64,000 bases of DNA from Streptomyces sp. NBC_00654 (GCF_026341775.1 NZ_JAPEOB010000004.1:294842-358841); one strand, 5' to 3'; positions 47,455 to 56,609 are shown, counted from the first letter of the stretch. The notes: generated by a model not told the origin, from the letters alone. Numbers and translations: made by a program.

Positions 47455-48440
47455 CCAATAGCCTGCGTGGGGGTTCCCTATGACCTTGGTCAAGGGGTGA
47501 GTGGGGGTTGGTGGTTTGTTGTCGGTAGAAGGTTCCGTGGCGGAGCACGGCGAAGAGGACGTCTGCTCGGCGTCGGGCGAGGCAGAGGAGGGCTTGGGTG
47601 TGGTGCTTTCCCTGGGCGATCTCCTTGTCGTAGTAGGTGCGGGAGGCCGGGTCTTGCCAGGGTGATGAATGCGGAGAGGGAGAAGGCGCGTTTGAGCTGC
47701 TTGTTTCCTCTCCTGGAGGGCTGTTCGCCCCGAATTGACGACCCGGAGCTGCGGGTTGTGCGGGCGAGGCCCGCGTAGGCGGCGAGATGGGCCGCGGACG
47801 GGAACGCGGTGCCGTATCCGGCGTCGATGAGGATGCGGGCTCCTGCCCTGATGCCGATGTCGGGCATGGACATCGGGACCTTCGAAAGAGGGGGCCTTCA
47901 GCAGTTCCTGGATCCGGTGGGCCAGGAGTGTGCGCTGGTCAAGTACCGCCTGGAGTGAGCCGATGAGGCCGGAGACGATCAATGCGGCCGAGTCCGTGCC
48001 GGGAACGACGACGGTCTGTTCGTCGAGCGCGGTGAAGATGTCGCTGATCGACGCGTCTTTCGCGTCGGTCTCGGCCTCGCCGGGATGGAGGTCGGCGATC
48101 CGCCGCATCGTCAGGCCGGGCAGATGGGCGACATGCCGGTCAAGGTCGCGGGCGATGGTCGGTGGCAGGGCTCCGATGGAGGCGACCTGGTCGATGATGA
48201 CCAGGACGGTGCCGTGTTCGGCCTGCAGTTTGACGAAGACTTCGCGGAGTTCGGGTTCGCTGTCGGGCGGGCGCTTGTGGAGGGGCTTCTTGCCGGTGGG
48301 GGTGAGTGCGGTGGCGTGGTGTTCGCCCTTGCCGACGTCCAGGCCGAGGTCGACGTCGATGCTGCTGGCATCGATCACGTCGGGCATCCTTCGGTGCTGT
48401 TCACCCGGTCCTGCCACGGCACTGATCGCCACATCCACAT
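47455..48440 (-). mobile_element. IS110-family element with frameshifted transposase, left copy
   Basis: A DEDD transposase of the IS110 type in three frames. ATG 48387 starts MPDVIDASSIDVDLGLDVGK; the same frame has VIIDQVASIGALPP and ARDLDRHVAHLPGL. A second frame has MPDIGIRAGARILIDAGYG and HLAAYAGLARTTRSSG (the C-terminal catalytic Ser region), and a third has DPASRTYYDKEIAQGKHH and TQALLCLARRRADVLFAVL. At least two frameshifts make it inactive unless recoding occurs. The 3' end, CCCCTTGACCAAGGTCATAG, looks like a typical IS110 right end in streptomycetes. IS110 elements lack long terminal repeats, so the exact edges are estimates. It sits inside the XRE-ImmA operon. Confidence 0.8.
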
Positions 48441-48477
48441 TACGAAGAGCCTCCCGGCCTGCGAAAAAGGCCGGTAT

Positions 48478-48636
48478 TCATGCCAACTCCGAAGGCCGGT
48501 AACCCCGTTGCGGGTCTACGAAAACGGCGATGGGGGAGGTCGGCCGCTTCCGGGATGCGTGCGCTCCGGAGCGCCAGTGGCAGAAAAACGGACCCGGCCC
48601 ATCTGGATGTTCCAACAGGAACGTTTCCTCAGCCAT
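48478..48636 (-). CDS. 52-residue ORF coupled to the XRE regulator, left copy
   Basis: ATG 48636 overlaps the last eight bases of the XRE gene, and the frame runs to TGA at 48478. The product starts MAEETFLLEHPDGPGPFFC and continues HWRSGAHASRKRPTSPI. No family is recognised. The overlap, coding-like third positions and same direction make it a plausible operon member between regulator and peptidase before the IS110 insertion. Confidence 0.4.
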   Translation of the reverse strand: MAEETFLLEHPDGPGPFFCHWRSGAHASRKRPTSPIAVFVDPQRGYRPSELA

Positions 48637-49111
48637 GGGATCCGGCTGCGGAAGAATTCGGGTCACTCTTCGCCGAGAGGTTTTGCAGTTTGCGAGCCTC
48701 GTCGACCATCGTGAGCAGGGCGTCCAGACTGGCGGGCGAGAGCCTCTCGGCGCGTAACGCCAGACTGCGGATCTTGGTGTCGCGCAGTGCGGTGGCCGGC
48801 GTTAGTTGGGCATTGACCCGTTCCGACACTTCGTCGTTGTGGAAATATTCGAGTGGTACACCGAATAACCGAGCGAGAGTGTCCAGCTGTTCCAGTGTGA
48901 AGTAGCGCTTCTTTTCGGTGGCTAATTCCCAGAGATGGGTAGCGGAGATGGTGACTCCGGTCGTCTCGCGGATCTCCTTGGCGAGCCGCGCGTAACCGGG
49001 ACGGGTGCGTTCGTCGGAATAGAGCGCATCGATCAGCTTGTTGAGGGGCTGCTCGAGTTGCAGGAGCAGCGGACGGTCTTCCTCGCTGCGGGCCGATCCG
49101 TTACTGCGCAT
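48629..49111 (-). CDS. XRE-family transcriptional regulator, left copy
   Basis: A 160-residue DNA-binding protein. The helix-turn-helix covers about residues 18-90: LNKLIDALYSDERTRPGYAR, IRETTGVTISATHLWELATE and LARLFGVPLEYF, the pattern of Streptomyces XRE proteins that read an extended promoter site. The C-terminal part (AERLSPASLDALLTMVDEAR) is a predicted dimer helix. ATG 49111 is preceded by GAAGGGCGAGA. It likely controls its own operon with the ImmA-type peptidase. An IS5 relic lies 86 bases upstream and may have replaced part of the promoter. Confidence 0.85.
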   Translation of the reverse strand: MRSNGSARSEEDRPLLLQLEQPLNKLIDALYSDERTRPGYARLAKEIRETTGVTISATHLWELATEKKRYFTLEQLDTLARLFGVPLEYFHNDEVSERVNAQLTPATALRDTKIRSLALRAERLSPASLDALLTMVDEARKLQNLSAKSDPNSSAAGSHG

Positions 49112-49196
49112 CTCTCGCCCTTCCTAGCCGAGGTCTCCCAACGAAGGCAGGAGCCAACCCGGCGTCTGCCAAACGAGGGAGAGTCTAGCCCGGCTA

Positions 49197-49743
49197 ACAA
49201 CGGTTAACACAATGAGGTGGCTGGGCCTTGGTGGCCGTGTCCGCGTCAGGAGTTGGGCGTTGGCGGTGCATGGGGACTTCGCCGTGGATTGCGTCGAATG
49301 ACCTGTGGGAGCGGATCGAGCCGCGCTCCTGCCGCGCAAGGAGCGTCGGTTCCGGCTCCCGGGCCGGAAGCCGCTGCCTGACCGGAAGGTGCTGTGCGGC
49401 ATCCTCTTCGTGCTCCACACGGGCATCGACGCCATCCCGCCGGTCAGAGGCGGGGTCGGTCACCCACGACGCAAGCCCGACTCGCTCTTCGCCGACCGCG
49501 GATGCGACCACGACATCTACCGCGACCAGGTCCGCCAACGCCGGATCGTGCCGGCCATCGCCGGCCACGGCACCGGACTGGGCACCTACCGCTGGGTCGT
49601 GGAACGCACCTTCGCCTGGCTCCACGGCTTCAAACGCCTCCGCATCCGCTGGGAACGCCGAGCCGACATCCACGAAGCCTTCCTCAAGCTCGCCTGCTGC
49701 CTGATCACCCGCCGACAGATCAACTCATTGTGTTAGCCGTTGT
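49197..49743 (+). mobile_element. IS5-family element, internally deleted, left copy
   Basis: Bounded by 20-base inverted repeats with one mismatch: 49197-49216 (ACAACGGTTAACACAATGAG) and 49724-49743. Inside, the start MGTSPWIASNDLWERIEP joins, after a frameshift, to LPRKERRFRLPGRKPL and CGILFVLHTGI, then jumps to HPRRKPDSLFADRGCDHDIY and WVVERTFAWLHGFKRLRIRW, the end of a DDE transposase. The middle, with the first catalytic Asp, is gone. The ends look competent, so it could be mobilised by a related transposase. Confidence 0.8.
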
Positions 49744-49783
49744 AATGAGGCGCTGCTCCAGAGAAATTACTCTGGCGCTTTGG

Positions 49784-51109
49784 TCACTTCCCGACGGTGT
49801 GCGCAGATGCCGTGGCATTGCGGCGGGCGGATGTCAGAGCCAGTAGGCAGCAGGCTGACAGGACGGCCAGGAGCGCCTGGTAGACGGCCACCGGCCATAG
49901 TGAGCCATGTCCTGCCGTGACCAGGGTTTGGGCCAGGACCGGAGCCGTACCCCCGAACACCACACCGGCCAGCTGTTGGGCCAAGGAGATCGCGGTGTAG
50001 CGAACCCGGACTGGGAAGGCATCGGTGAGCAGGGCGGCGATCACCGCGTAGACGATGGCGCTGGCGGACTCCAACGCGCACACCCCCAGCGTGATCTGGA
50101 CCAGCGAACCACTGCCTAAAGAAAGGACAGTGAGGGGAACGGCGAGCAGGTACAGAGCCAGGCCAAGGGCGCAGATGCGTGCGGCCCCCAAGCGTTGGGC
50201 GGCTATCGCAGCCAGGGGTTGGACCAGGAACCGGGCGACCGCCGCGAGTAGCACCACGCTCAGCACCTTCTCCCGGGGAAAGCCGATGTGCGCGGTCGCC
50301 CAGGACAGCACGAAGGTGCCGGCTAGATACGTCCCGGCAACTGGGACGGCGCAGGCACCGACGCACACCGCAATCCTCGGGAAGTGGCGTTGCACGGCGT
50401 CGCGCACTGGGGCAGAGGCCACCTTGCCCTGCGCCGACAGTCGCTCGAACTCCGGGGATTCGGGCACCGCCAGTCGTATGGCCAGGCCGACGGCCATGAG
50501 GGGGATGGAGAGCAGGAAAGGCACCCGCCAGCCCCAGGTCAGGAACTCGCCGTCGCCCAGCTGCGAGAACGGAAGGTAGACGGCGCTGGTCAGGATGGAG
50601 GCCAGCGGTGTGCCCTGTTGCACCATGGCCGTCAGGATGACCCGACGCCCCTGTGGCGCGTGTTCGCCGGCCAGCAGTACCGCGCCGCCCCACTCGCCAC
50701 CCACTGCGACTCCTTGAATGAGCCGCAGGACGCACAGCAGCACGGGAGCGATGACTCCCGCCTCCTCGTAACGAGGCAGTAGTCCGATGCCTGCGGTAGC
50801 TGCTCCCATCAGCCCAAGTGTCGTGAGCAGACTGCGTTTTCGTCCGAGCCGGTCCCCGAAGTGACCGAATAGAACAGCGCCGATCGGGCGCCCCAGAAAG
50901 CCAACCCAGAAGGTGGCGAACGATGCGAGCAGACCGGTGGATTGCTGCACGTCGGGAAAGAACAACTCTGGGAAGACCAGGCTGGATGCGGTGGAGTAGA
51001 CGAAGAAGTCGTACCACTCGACCGTGGTTCCCATCAGGCCGGCGAGTCCTGCCTTGTAGGCAGGGGACAGCCGGGGGCGTCTAGTAGGTGCGCGCGAGGG
51101 CAGGCGCAT
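49784..51109 (-). CDS. MFS metabolite:H+ symporter, left copy
   Basis: Inner-membrane transporter of the metabolite:H+ symporter family (relatives carry citrate, shikimate, proline/betaine and others); substrate unknown. ATG 51109 gives MRLPSRAPTRRPRLSPAYKA; a longer frame upstream is not needed. The protein is 441 residues with about 12 membrane segments. Hallmarks are GTTVEWYDFFVYSTAS in helix 1, GHFGDRLGRKRSL in loop 2-3, RLIQGVAVGGEWGGAVLLAGE in helix 4, and PESPEF in the central loop. It is intact, flanked on both sides by IS5-type relics. No regulator is next to it. Confidence 0.9.
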   Translation of the reverse strand: MRLPSRAPTRRPRLSPAYKAGLAGLMGTTVEWYDFFVYSTASSLVFPELFFPDVQQSTGLLASFATFWVGFLGRPIGAVLFGHFGDRLGRKRSLLTTLGLMGAATAGIGLLPRYEEAGVIAPVLLCVLRLIQGVAVGGEWGGAVLLAGEHAPQGRRVILTAMVQQGTPLASILTSAVYLPFSQLGDGEFLTWGWRVPFLLSIPLMAVGLAIRLAVPESPEFERLSAQGKVASAPVRDAVQRHFPRIAVCVGACAVPVAGTYLAGTFVLSWATAHIGFPREKVLSVVLLAAVARFLVQPLAAIAAQRLGAARICALGLALYLLAVPLTVLSLGSGSLVQITLGVCALESASAIVYAVIAALLTDAFPVRVRYTAISLAQQLAGVVFGGTAPVLAQTLVTAGHGSLWPVAVYQALLAVLSACCLLALTSARRNATASAHTVGK

Positions 51110-51142
51110 CGTGCTCCAAGAGATCACTGCAGTGGGCGGACT

Positions 51143-51761
51143 ATGAACTCGTAGCGAGATGTTGGTTGTTGGGCCTGGTTGGGCGTGACCGATGTGGTTG
51201 CTTCGGCTGTTCGTGGTGTGTGAGTACTCGGCCGTGGACCGTGGACGATGACTTGTGGGCACGCGTGAAGCTGCTGTTGCCGTCCTGGCCCGAGCGGTCG
51301 CGGCCCGGTGGGTGACCGGTATTGCCTGCAAGGCATCTGGTACGTCTTCTGCAGCGATGTCGCCTGGCAACTGCTGCCCTCGGAGCTGAGGTTCGGCTCC
51401 GGCCAGACCTGCTGGCGGCGCCTGACATCACCTGATCCGTGACGGCAAGGGCACGTCATTCCACGGCACCCCGAGTACGTCCTGGGCGACAAGGCATACG
51501 GCTCCAAGGCCGTACGCCACGCGTTGCGGCGCCGCAGGATCATGCCGGTGATCTCCCGCAAGGGATCCCGAACATCAAGGGCCTGGGCAAGCTTCGCTAT
51601 GCCGTCGAGCAGACCTTTGCTCTGCTCCACCAGTTCAAACGCCTGCCCGTGCACTGGGAACGGCGAGTTGAGCTCCACGAATGACTCATCTCGTTGACCT
51701 GCGGCATCATCTGCTGGCGACGCCTCAAGAAGCACTGAGCATGACTCTGTTACGAGTTCAT
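51143..51761 (+). mobile_element. Second IS5-type element, degenerate, left copy
   Basis: The ends carry short inverted repeats, ATGAACTCGTA (51143-51153) and TACGAGTTCAT (51751-51761). Inside, pieces of a DDE transposase in several frames are readable: TRPWTVDDDLWARVKLLLPS, WQLLPSELRFGSGQTCWRRL, EYVLGDKAYGSKAVRHALRR, RIMPVISRKGS and YAVEQTFALLHQFKRLPVHW. The central part with the first catalytic Asp is missing and frames are broken, so it is dead. It is distinct from the IS5 relic at 49197. Confidence 0.75.
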
Positions 51762-52419
51762 GGTGCTTCGCGTCATGGCCTGGTGTCTCCGTTCCCAGGG
51801 GACGTCCGCGCGGAGCTCCCACACCGCAAACGGGACCCGCGACATATGCGTACCCAGCCTCCCCACTGGTTGGCAAGAGCCATCATGTCGAGCAAGGTCA
51901 TTCCGGCCAACCTTCGCTCCAGCGGTTGTCATGACACTTCGTCATCCGCTGTCCTGGTTGCACGACAGACGATGGCTGGGCTTGATCGGCTTTGACGGAC
52001 ATTCGAGATCTGGGGTTCAGCCCGGGATGAGTGAGGCCCCAATGGCGCTACAGGTCAGCCTTGCCGACCTGTAGGTCGGCAAGGCTGACCCCCCGCTCGT
52101 CGGACGCCACCACGCCACGCCACGCCCCGGACCCGGGGCGGCTTCGGCTGTGACGGACAAGCACCAGCAACAGTGGCTGGGCCGGCAGGTGGTTCGGTCC
52201 GGCCTGGCGGCCGTCCGGCTCCCGTACCTCCGCACGCTGGAATTTATGCCTTCCCATATCCGAGGTACCGTTCTGTGGCTGAGGTCTACAGCCTTTCCGG
52301 TTCGAAATGGACTGCTTTATTCGAACACTGAGTATTCATGAGAATCGGCCATGAATTGGGTGGTTGGGGGCGTGTCCTAGTTTCACCAACTGAACATGTG
52401 CATCTTTCTTTGCGCCCCC
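51762..52419. other. Subtelomeric gene-free region with interrupted palindrome, left arm
   Basis: No gene I can support. The only strong structure is an interrupted palindrome at 52053-52090: an 18-base stem (GGTCAGCCTTGCCGACCT and its complement) around GT. Several short frames are open here but have no recognisable products. A 63-codon frame at 52150-52341 is the most protein-like (KHQQQWLGRQVVRSGLAAVR) but has no ribosome site or known family. The palindrome may be a stem-loop at the inner edge of the telomere region. Confidence 0.6.
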
Positions 52420-52904
52420 CGCCACCTCCTTCCCGTAGCCAGCCGCCCGCGCAGCGGGCTTCTGGCTCTGGAGGCGAAGCCGGAAGGGCCCGGTGGGGGA
52501 GCGGAGCGGACCCACTCCAGTCCACGAAGTGGACGTCATGCTCCGTGCTTCGCACGGAGTGCAGGCCCTGAACGGGCCCGCCTCGCGCAGCGAGGCCCGG
52601 CCGCAAAGCGGCCAGCCCTGAAGCGAAGCGCAAGGGCCACACCCGGCTTCGCCGGGTGTGCGGTGAGCGAAGCGAACCGCTGCGCTTGCACAGCGCGCAG
52701 CGCTGTGCAAGCAGCTCCTTTCCCCACAAAGTGGGGAAAGGAGCTGCGAAGCCGTGAGCGAAGCGAACGGCTTTCCCTTGCACAGCGCGCAGCGCTGTGG
52801 GACCCGCTCCTTTCCCCACTTTGTGGGGAAAGGAGCGGCGAAGCCGTGAGCGAAGCGAACGGCTTTCTCTTGCACAGCGCGCAGCGCTGTGGGACCCGCC
52901 GCGG
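52420..52904. other. Telomere-like hairpin region, left arm
   Basis: About 0.5 kb packed with palindromes that end at the centre of the inverted repeat. Examples: 52638-52660 (CACACCCGGC, loop TTC); 52684-52712 (13-base stem, loop GCA); 52711-52747 (17-base stem, loop AAA); 52871-52890 (CACAGCGC around GCA). Read outward from the centre the strand begins CCCGCGCCGCGGCGGG, then CCCACAGCGCTGCGCGCTGTG, similar to remembered streptomycete telomeres (CCCGCGGAGCGGG, then ACATCGCTGCGCGATGT). GCGAAGC mini-hairpins, another telomere trait, recur. In streptomycetes such ends carry covalent terminal protein and fold into the 3' overhang that is patched after replication. Confidence 0.75.
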
Positions 52905-53386
52905 CGCGGGCGGGTCCCACAGCGCTGCGCGCTGTGCAAGAAAGCCGTTCGCTTCGCTCACGGCTTCGTTGCTCCTTTCCCCACAAAGTGGGGAAAGGAG
53001 CGGGTCCCACAGCGCTGCGCGCTGTGCAGGGAAAGCCGTTCGCTTCGCTCACGGCTTCGCAGCTCCTTTCCCCACTTTGTGGGGAAAGGAGCTGCTTGCA
53101 CAGCGCTGCGCGCTGTGCAAGCGCAGCGGTTCGCTTCGCTCACCGCACACCCGGCGAAGCCGGGTGTGGCCCTTGCGCTTCGCTTCAGGGCTGGCCGCTT
53201 TGCGGCCGGGCCTCGCTGCGCGAGGCGGGCCCGTTCAGGGCCTGCACTCCGTGCGAAGCACGGAGCATGACGTCCACTTCGTGGACTGGAGTGGGTCCGC
53301 TCCGCTCCCCCACCGGGCCCTTCCGGCTTCGCCTCCAGAGCCAGAAGCCCGCTGCGCGGGCGGCTGGCTACGGGAAGGAGGTGGCG
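52905..53386. other. Telomere-like hairpin region, right arm
   Basis: Mirror of the left telomere-like block. Reading outward, a unit of about 95 bases occurs twice in tandem: CCCACAGCGCTGCGCGCTGTG, then GCCGTTCGCTTCGCTCACGG, then CTCCTTTCCCCAC with its complement. The first copy starts near 52913 and the second near 53005; a partial third follows near 53098. After that come single hairpins such as CACACCCGGC/GCCGGGTGTG near 53146-53168. The eight bases GCGGCGCG at 52901-52908 separate the two arms and are not self-complementary except for the middle pair. Confidence 0.75.
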
Positions 53387-54044
53387 GGGGGCGCAAAGAA
53401 AGATGCACATGTTCAGTTGGTGAAACTAGGACACGCCCCCAACCACCCAATTCATGGCCGATTCTCATGAATACTCAGTGTTCGAATAAAGCAGTCCATT
53501 TCGAACCGGAAAGGCTGTAGACCTCAGCCACAGAACGGTACCTCGGATATGGGAAGGCATAAATTCCAGCGTGCGGAGGTACGGGAGCCGGACGGCCGCC
53601 AGGCCGGACCGAACCACCTGCCGGCCCAGCCACTGTTGCTGGTGCTTGTCCGTCACAGCCGAAGCCGCCCCGGGTCCGGGGCGTGGCGTGGCGTGGTGGC
53701 GTCCGACGAGCGGGGGGTCAGCCTTGCCGACCTACAGGTCGGCAAGGCTGACCTGTAGCGCCATTGGGGCCTCACTCATCCCGGGCTGAACCCCAGATCT
53801 CGAATGTCCGTCAAAGCCGATCAAGCCCAGCCATCGTCTGTCGTGCAACCAGGACAGCGGATGACGAAGTGTCATGACAACCGCTGGAGCGAAGGTTGGC
53901 CGGAATGACCTTGCTCGACATGATGGCTCTTGCCAACCAGTGGGGAGGCTGGGTACGCATATGTCGCGGGTCCCGTTTGCGGTGTGGGAGCTCCGCGCGG
54001 ACGTCCCCTGGGAACGGAGACACCAGGCCATGACGCGAAGCACC
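53387..54044. other. Subtelomeric gene-free region, right arm
   Basis: Mirror of 51762-52419. It holds the same interrupted palindrome, here at 53716-53753, and the same unassigned 63-codon frame (53465-53656, reverse strand). No gene supported. Confidence 0.6.
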
Positions 54045-54663
54045 ATGAACTCGTAACAGAGTCATGCTCAGTGCTTCTTGAGGCGTCGCCAGCAGATGAT
54101 GCCGCAGGTCAACGAGATGAGTCATTCGTGGAGCTCAACTCGCCGTTCCCAGTGCACGGGCAGGCGTTTGAACTGGTGGAGCAGAGCAAAGGTCTGCTCG
54201 ACGGCATAGCGAAGCTTGCCCAGGCCCTTGATGTTCGGGATCCCTTGCGGGAGATCACCGGCATGATCCTGCGGCGCCGCAACGCGTGGCGTACGGCCTT
54301 GGAGCCGTATGCCTTGTCGCCCAGGACGTACTCGGGGTGCCGTGGAATGACGTGCCCTTGCCGTCACGGATCAGGTGATGTCAGGCGCCGCCAGCAGGTC
54401 TGGCCGGAGCCGAACCTCAGCTCCGAGGGCAGCAGTTGCCAGGCGACATCGCTGCAGAAGACGTACCAGATGCCTTGCAGGCAATACCGGTCACCCACCG
54501 GGCCGCGACCGCTCGGGCCAGGACGGCAACAGCAGCTTCACGCGTGCCCACAAGTCATCGTCCACGGTCCACGGCCGAGTACTCACACACCACGAACAGC
54601 CGAAGCAACCACATCGGTCACGCCCAACCAGGCCCAACAACCAACATCTCGCTACGAGTTCAT
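54045..54663 (-). mobile_element. Second IS5-type element, degenerate, right copy
   Basis: Identical mirror copy of the degenerate element with ATGAACTCGTA ends. It carries the same frame breaks and internal loss, showing that the decay came before, or was copied with, the duplication of the arm. Confidence 0.75.
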
Positions 54664-54696
54664 AGTCCGCCCACTGCAGTGATCTCTTGGAGCACG

Positions 54697-56022
54697 ATGC
54701 GCCTGCCCTCGCGCGCACCTACTAGACGCCCCCGGCTGTCCCCTGCCTACAAGGCAGGACTCGCCGGCCTGATGGGAACCACGGTCGAGTGGTACGACTT
54801 CTTCGTCTACTCCACCGCATCCAGCCTGGTCTTCCCAGAGTTGTTCTTTCCCGACGTGCAGCAATCCACCGGTCTGCTCGCATCGTTCGCCACCTTCTGG
54901 GTTGGCTTTCTGGGGCGCCCGATCGGCGCTGTTCTATTCGGTCACTTCGGGGACCGGCTCGGACGAAAACGCAGTCTGCTCACGACACTTGGGCTGATGG
55001 GAGCAGCTACCGCAGGCATCGGACTACTGCCTCGTTACGAGGAGGCGGGAGTCATCGCTCCCGTGCTGCTGTGCGTCCTGCGGCTCATTCAAGGAGTCGC
55101 AGTGGGTGGCGAGTGGGGCGGCGCGGTACTGCTGGCCGGCGAACACGCGCCACAGGGGCGTCGGGTCATCCTGACGGCCATGGTGCAACAGGGCACACCG
55201 CTGGCCTCCATCCTGACCAGCGCCGTCTACCTTCCGTTCTCGCAGCTGGGCGACGGCGAGTTCCTGACCTGGGGCTGGCGGGTGCCTTTCCTGCTCTCCA
55301 TCCCCCTCATGGCCGTCGGCCTGGCCATACGACTGGCGGTGCCCGAATCCCCGGAGTTCGAGCGACTGTCGGCGCAGGGCAAGGTGGCCTCTGCCCCAGT
55401 GCGCGACGCCGTGCAACGCCACTTCCCGAGGATTGCGGTGTGCGTCGGTGCCTGCGCCGTCCCAGTTGCCGGGACGTATCTAGCCGGCACCTTCGTGCTG
55501 TCCTGGGCGACCGCGCACATCGGCTTTCCCCGGGAGAAGGTGCTGAGCGTGGTGCTACTCGCGGCGGTCGCCCGGTTCCTGGTCCAACCCCTGGCTGCGA
55601 TAGCCGCCCAACGCTTGGGGGCCGCACGCATCTGCGCCCTTGGCCTGGCTCTGTACCTGCTCGCCGTTCCCCTCACTGTCCTTTCTTTAGGCAGTGGTTC
55701 GCTGGTCCAGATCACGCTGGGGGTGTGCGCGTTGGAGTCCGCCAGCGCCATCGTCTACGCGGTGATCGCCGCCCTGCTCACCGATGCCTTCCCAGTCCGG
55801 GTTCGCTACACCGCGATCTCCTTGGCCCAACAGCTGGCCGGTGTGGTGTTCGGGGGTACGGCTCCGGTCCTGGCCCAAACCCTGGTCACGGCAGGACATG
55901 GCTCACTATGGCCGGTGGCCGTCTACCAGGCGCTCCTGGCCGTCCTGTCAGCCTGCTGCCTACTGGCTCTGACATCCGCCCGCCGCAATGCCACGGCATC
56001 TGCGCACACCGTCGGGAAGTGA
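54697..56022 (+). CDS. MFS metabolite:H+ symporter, right copy
   Basis: Same 441-residue transporter as in the left arm, with GTTVEWYDFFVYSTAS, GHFGDRLGRKRSL and RLIQGVAVGGEWGG. ATG 54697 is the preferred start; the frame extends upstream into the IS5 relic, which is not likely to be translated. No ribosome site is obvious (AGTGATCTCTTGGAGCACG precedes it; GGAG at 54689-54692 is the best candidate, four bases away). Confidence 0.88.
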   Translation: MRLPSRAPTRRPRLSPAYKAGLAGLMGTTVEWYDFFVYSTASSLVFPELFFPDVQQSTGLLASFATFWVGFLGRPIGAVLFGHFGDRLGRKRSLLTTLGLMGAATAGIGLLPRYEEAGVIAPVLLCVLRLIQGVAVGGEWGGAVLLAGEHAPQGRRVILTAMVQQGTPLASILTSAVYLPFSQLGDGEFLTWGWRVPFLLSIPLMAVGLAIRLAVPESPEFERLSAQGKVASAPVRDAVQRHFPRIAVCVGACAVPVAGTYLAGTFVLSWATAHIGFPREKVLSVVLLAAVARFLVQPLAAIAAQRLGAARICALGLALYLLAVPLTVLSLGSGSLVQITLGVCALESASAIVYAVIAALLTDAFPVRVRYTAISLAQQLAGVVFGGTAPVLAQTLVTAGHGSLWPVAVYQALLAVLSACCLLALTSARRNATASAHTVGK

Positions 56023-56062
56023 CCAAAGCGCCAGAGTAATTTCTCTGGAGCAGCGCCTCATT

Positions 56063-56609
56063 ACAACGGCTAACACAATGAGTTGATCTGTCGGCGGGTG
56101 ATCAGGCAGCAGGCGAGCTTGAGGAAGGCTTCGTGGATGTCGGCTCGGCGTTCCCAGCGGATGCGGAGGCGTTTGAAGCCGTGGAGCCAGGCGAAGGTGC
56201 GTTCCACGACCCAGCGGTAGGTGCCCAGTCCGGTGCCGTGGCCGGCGATGGCCGGCACGATCCGGCGTTGGCGGACCTGGTCGCGGTAGATGTCGTGGTC
56301 GCATCCGCGGTCGGCGAAGAGCGAGTCGGGCTTGCGTCGTGGGTGACCGACCCCGCCTCTGACCGGCGGGATGGCGTCGATGCCCGTGTGGAGCACGAAG
56401 AGGATGCCGCACAGCACCTTCCGGTCAGGCAGCGGCTTCCGGCCCGGGAGCCGGAACCGACGCTCCTTGCGCGGCAGGAGCGCGGCTCGATCCGCTCCCA
56501 CAGGTCATTCGACGCAATCCACGGCGAAGTCCCCATGCACCGCCAACGCCCAACTCCTGACGCGGACACGGCCACCAAGGCCCAGCCACCTCATTGTGTT
56601 AACCGTTGT
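56063..56609 (-). mobile_element. IS5-family element, internally deleted, right copy
   Basis: Mirror of the element with 20-base ends. It lies between the MFS gene and the XRE regulator. Its terminal repeats are at 56063-56082 and 56590-56609, and it has the same missing centre. Confidence 0.8.

Larger units (their letters stand above)
41806..52904. repeat. Left arm of giant inverted repeat (terminal inverted repeat)
   Basis: From 41806 to the centre every base position x has its reverse-complement partner at 105,806 - x, and every gene and relic in this arm recurs in the other arm with the same length. The first mirrored bases visible are 41806, because the window ends at 64000; the true outer boundary is unknown and may lie further left, inside the antibiotic cluster. 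Differences between arms are confined to about 130 bases from the centre. Best reading: the terminal inverted repeat of a linear replicon, shown joined to its twin. Confidence 0.92.

Noticed and set aside
47446..47778. Forward-strand frames over the IS110 element.
   Set aside because: They are shadows of the reverse-strand transposase, whose pieces match IS110 proteins.
49784..51370. Longer 528-residue version of the MFS protein.
   Set aside because: The extra N-terminus is encoded by the neighbouring IS5-type relic and lacks a transporter-like sequence; ATG 51109 fits the family.
52640..53170. Regular repeats that might suggest a CRISPR array.
   Set aside because: The repeats are nested hairpins with no unique spacers of constant length, and no cas genes are near.
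52396..53520. Long open frames crossing the centre of the inverted repeat on both strands.
   Set aside because: They translate the hairpins themselves, so the same peptide segments recur forward and backward. This reflects palindromic DNA without stops, not protein coding.
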